Assembly: GCA_020860885.1 (NCBI GenBank)
Contig: JAJBTS010000214.1
Coordinates: 1 to 5,683 of the forward strand
Length of the DNA: 5,683 nt
From: Bacteroidales bacterium
GTDB taxonomy: Bacteria; Bacteroidota; Bacteroidia; Bacteroidales; Azobacteroidaceae
Direction: 5' to 3'
In this document: positions 5,216-5,683 of the stretch, piece by piece
Position numbering within the stretch: position 1 is the stretch's first letter
How the letters are laid out: every line of letters starts with the position of its first letter
Notes under the pieces: model-generated
The model's input: the letters and a program-made list of their open reading frames with translations, nothing else
Databases searched by the model: none
Told to the model about the DNA's origin: nothing
Position numbers and translations under genes: made by a program

Positions 5216-5683
5216 TTATTTCTCATTTGCAAGTAACACACCAATTTCTTTAACAAACGTCTTATCCAACTCCCTGATAGCACTGCGACTATCGTAGTCC
5301 TCATTCCAATCAATATTCAATACCGCTTCGGCTACAGATTTTGGGTCTTTTCCATTGTAATAATACAGAAACTCATTAACTTTAGATTGCTCCAATGCCG
5401 GTATTTTGACAGAAACAACGCGAAGACCATTCGCAAGGTAAGAAAGCACTTTCGATGAAAAAGAAGTATGGTTAAACGCGGCATCAGGCATCTGTGTACT
5501 AAATCCCACATCACAGCTTTGCACAAATCGAATGTATTCTTCACCGCTAAGCAAACCGTCCATTGAAACGGTAGCACAATTTAATTTTGCAATTCTGTCC
5601 ACCTCATCCTGCAATATTTTTTTCTCATTATCTGAACCAAAACCTAAAATGTGAATATGATAGTCAGGAGGCAGATATTCTGC
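5216..5683 (-). CDS. GT-B glycosyltransferase, C-terminal 155 residues (start outside the window)
   Basis: C-terminal Rossmann domain of a GT-B (GT1/GT4-like) glycosyltransferase, which would bind the nucleotide-sugar donor and add a residue to the glycan repeat unit at the cytoplasmic face. The frame is open to the window edge, beginning AEYLPPDYHIHILGFGSDN; the strand-loop HILGFGS (visible residues 10-16) is typical of the donor-domain start. MDGLLSGEEYIRFVQSCDVG (41-60) matches the usual 'G...EEY...L..CDVG' helix-strand. FSSKVLSYLANGLRVVSVKI (75-94) is the donor-binding helix-strand, with S-K-x-L-S-Y-L-A-N-G replacing the commoner E-A-x-A-x-G. It ends at TAA 5218-5216. The next gene starts 48 bases later, with no terminator seen, so the two are probably cotranscribed. 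Linkage and donor cannot be predicted. Confidence 0.85.
   Translation of the reverse strand, partial: AEYLPPDYHIHILGFGSDNEKKILQDEVDRIAKLNCATVSMDGLLSGEEYIRFVQSCDVGFSTQMPDAAFNHTSFSSKVLSYLANGLRVVSVKIPALEQSKVNEFLYYYNGKDPKSVAEAVLNIDWNEDYDSRSAIRELDKTFVKEIGVLLANEK

Noticed and set aside
5332..5577. Minus-strand 81-codon open frame inside the glycosyltransferase
   Set aside because: Out-of-frame shadow of a clear GT-B domain.

Overview
The window is a piece of a surface-polysaccharide (capsule, exopolysaccharide or glycoprotein glycan) biosynthesis locus. Every recognisable gene is on the minus strand, so transcription runs from high to low coordinates. Moderate-to-low GC, strong GGAGG-type ribosome sites and the protein style suggest a low-GC Gram-positive, probably a clostridial gut-type bacterium (Lachnospiraceae-like). 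That placement is inference and not marker-based.

In transcription order: (1) 5683-5216, the C-terminal part of a GT-B glycosyltransferase; (2) 5167-4364, a GNGPSL-motif protein of the DUF115/MptE-like or GT42-like type, split by two compensating single-base homopolymer frameshifts; (3) 4252-3383, a short NeuB-type sugar-acid synthase; (4) 3338-2580, a CBS-pair protein fused to a mannose-6-phosphate-isomerase-type cupin; (5) 2575-1406, a CMP-sugar-acid synthetase fused to a KdsC-like HAD phosphatase; (6) 1328-627, a left-handed beta-helix acetyltransferase broken by an early TGA and by a roughly 162-bp inverted-repeat element; (7) 621 to the window edge, the N-terminal 207 residues of a Wzx-type flippase.

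Genes 3-5 are intact, closely spaced and functionally linked. They can account for phosphorylated sugar supply, condensation with phosphoenolpyruvate, dephosphorylation and CMP activation of a nine-carbon sugar acid. No NeuC-type epimerase is visible. The extra enzyme is instead a cupin of the mannose-6-phosphate isomerase type, so the locus may make KDN (from mannose-6-phosphate) rather than Neu5Ac. The flanking genes 1, 2, 6 and 7 supply transfer, modification and export. Two of these four (2 and 6) carry lesions, whereas the sugar-acid core is clean.

The only sizeable non-coding gap is 4253-4363, upstream of the NeuB gene. It holds a 20-nt inverted repeat, a perfect 8-bp-stem hairpin and a strong ribosome site. 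I saw no tRNA, rRNA, CRISPR array or convincing intrinsic terminator.
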